Of a DNA stretch of 64,000 bases, positions 63,779-64,000 are shown piece after piece. Each line of letters begins with the position of its first letter. Position 1 is the stretch's first letter. Source of the stretch: Lysinibacillus pakistanensis (GTDB lineage Bacteria; Bacillota; Bacilli; Bacillales_A; Planococcaceae). The DNA lies in the NCBI GenBank assembly GCA_001312325.1, contig BBDJ01000017.1:39034-103033 (forward strand), written 5' to 3'. The notes beneath the pieces were generated by a model. That model did not search any database. It had not been told where the DNA came from and was given only the letters and a program-made list of their open reading frames with translations. The position numbers and the translations under genes are program-made.

Positions 63779-64000
63779 GTAGTGACCCCGTAAAGTTAGA
63801 GTTTTCATTGTGCAGCTAATTGGCTGGCTTGAGTTTGGTATTTTACTGGCTCATGCCGGCCAATTTTTGTTTAATTCGATCGTTATTATAGTAATCGATA
63901 TACTTCTCTATTATCTTCTTTAACACTTCATAAGAGATTAATTCTTCTCCGTTATACATTTCTTGTTTAAGTAAGCCAAAAAAAGTTCTCCATGGTCGCA
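63779..64000. mobile_element. IS3-family (IS150-like) insertion sequence, right end (continues beyond window)
   Basis: The terminal inverted repeat TAGTGACCCCGTAAAGTTAGA begins about 63779, next to the transposase tail. Its sequence is close to that of the remnant at 4556. Confidence 0.8.
63805..64000 (-). CDS. IS3-family transposase orfB, C-terminal end (partial)
   Basis: Ends KQEMYNGEELISYEVLKKI and YIDYYNNDRIKQKLAGMSPVKY with the standard IS3 rve tail (NDRIKQKLAGMSP). The remainder lies outside the window. Breaks: T7 near 63977 (plus A7) and one C missing near 63855 (AGCCAGTAA should read AGCCCAGTAA); uncorrected, the protein stops at MSQ. Confidence 0.8.

Noticed and set aside
1..64000. 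Programmed ribosomal frameshifting as a general explanation
   Set aside because: The breaks need different directions and sizes, lack slippery-site plus pseudoknot structure, and occur in almost every long gene.
1..64000. Prophage, CRISPR, tRNA or rRNA genes
   Set aside because: No phage structural genes, regular spaced repeats, or tRNA/rRNA sequence could be seen.

Overview
The window looks like chromosomal DNA of a low-GC, Gram-positive, spore-former-type Bacillales, most likely Lysinibacillus or a close relative. The DNA is AT-rich, ribosome binding sites are strong GGAGG types, TTG and GTG starts are common, and many genes have clear Bacillus counterparts (tcyP, ypsA, yjlC-ndh, ycgT, yqhH-yqhG, ytxJ, nupC, scoAB, rocB). 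This genus call is inference from the gene set; no rRNA or other marker is in the window. No rRNA, tRNA or CRISPR was found.

A property of the whole window decides how it should be read. About two thirds of the genes are interrupted by single-base (sometimes two-base) frameshifts. Nearly all lie in homopolymer runs, most often an A or T run of 7-8 where 6-7 restores a conserved frame, plus a few losses in short C, G or A runs. This looks like uncorrected sequencing error, not mass pseudogenization, so broken genes are given here as whole genes with the break points noted.

Layout. 0-5 kb: a PucR regulator, an amidase with a small AtzG/GatC-like partner, an EAL-CBS-GGDEF cyclic-di-GMP protein and an IS3 remnant. 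5-14 kb: cystine transporter TcyP, YpsA, a DUF418 membrane protein divergent from a two-component system, and a TetR regulator divergent from a DHA2 drug transporter. 14-24 kb: an MMPL exporter divergent from its TetR regulator, yjlC-ndh behind a leader with a short ORF and hairpin, a soluble chemoreceptor, an AGCS amino-acid symporter, RocB-type peptidase and an IclR regulator. 24-32 kb: an MFS transporter behind a T-box leader, a hydrolase, an SgrR-like regulator, a quinone oxidoreductase, an unrecognised 420-residue protein and an EcsC protein. 32-39 kb: a MocR regulator divergent from a GNAT/ATP-grasp pair, then an ABC transporter with an unusual LytTR regulator carrying a degenerate ABC domain.

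39-48.5 kb is the most coherent accessory region: a co-directional catabolic cluster (alpha/beta hydrolase, two double-length AhpD/CMD-like proteins, CoA-transferase A and B, thiolase, AtoE-type transporter, 3-hydroxyacyl-CoA dehydrogenase, zinc alcohol dehydrogenase, cyclase/formamidase-type hydrolase). Together they would import an organic acid, load it onto CoA, oxidise and thiolytically cleave it; the substrate is not evident. A second CoA-transferase pair (scoAB) sits behind a LysR regulator at 56-58 kb.

48.5-49.6 kb is a 1 kb intergenic region with two large structured repeat elements in opposite orientation, flanked by a 33-bp direct repeat and followed by a Fur box for ycgT. 50-64 kb carries yqhHG, an SRPBCC/ArsR pair behind a 19-bp-arm palindrome, LysE and MerR genes, scoAB, a P-loop kinase, bacilliredoxin YtxJ, a lipoprotein, NupC, a patch of small orphan genes, and the end of an IS3-family element running off the right edge.
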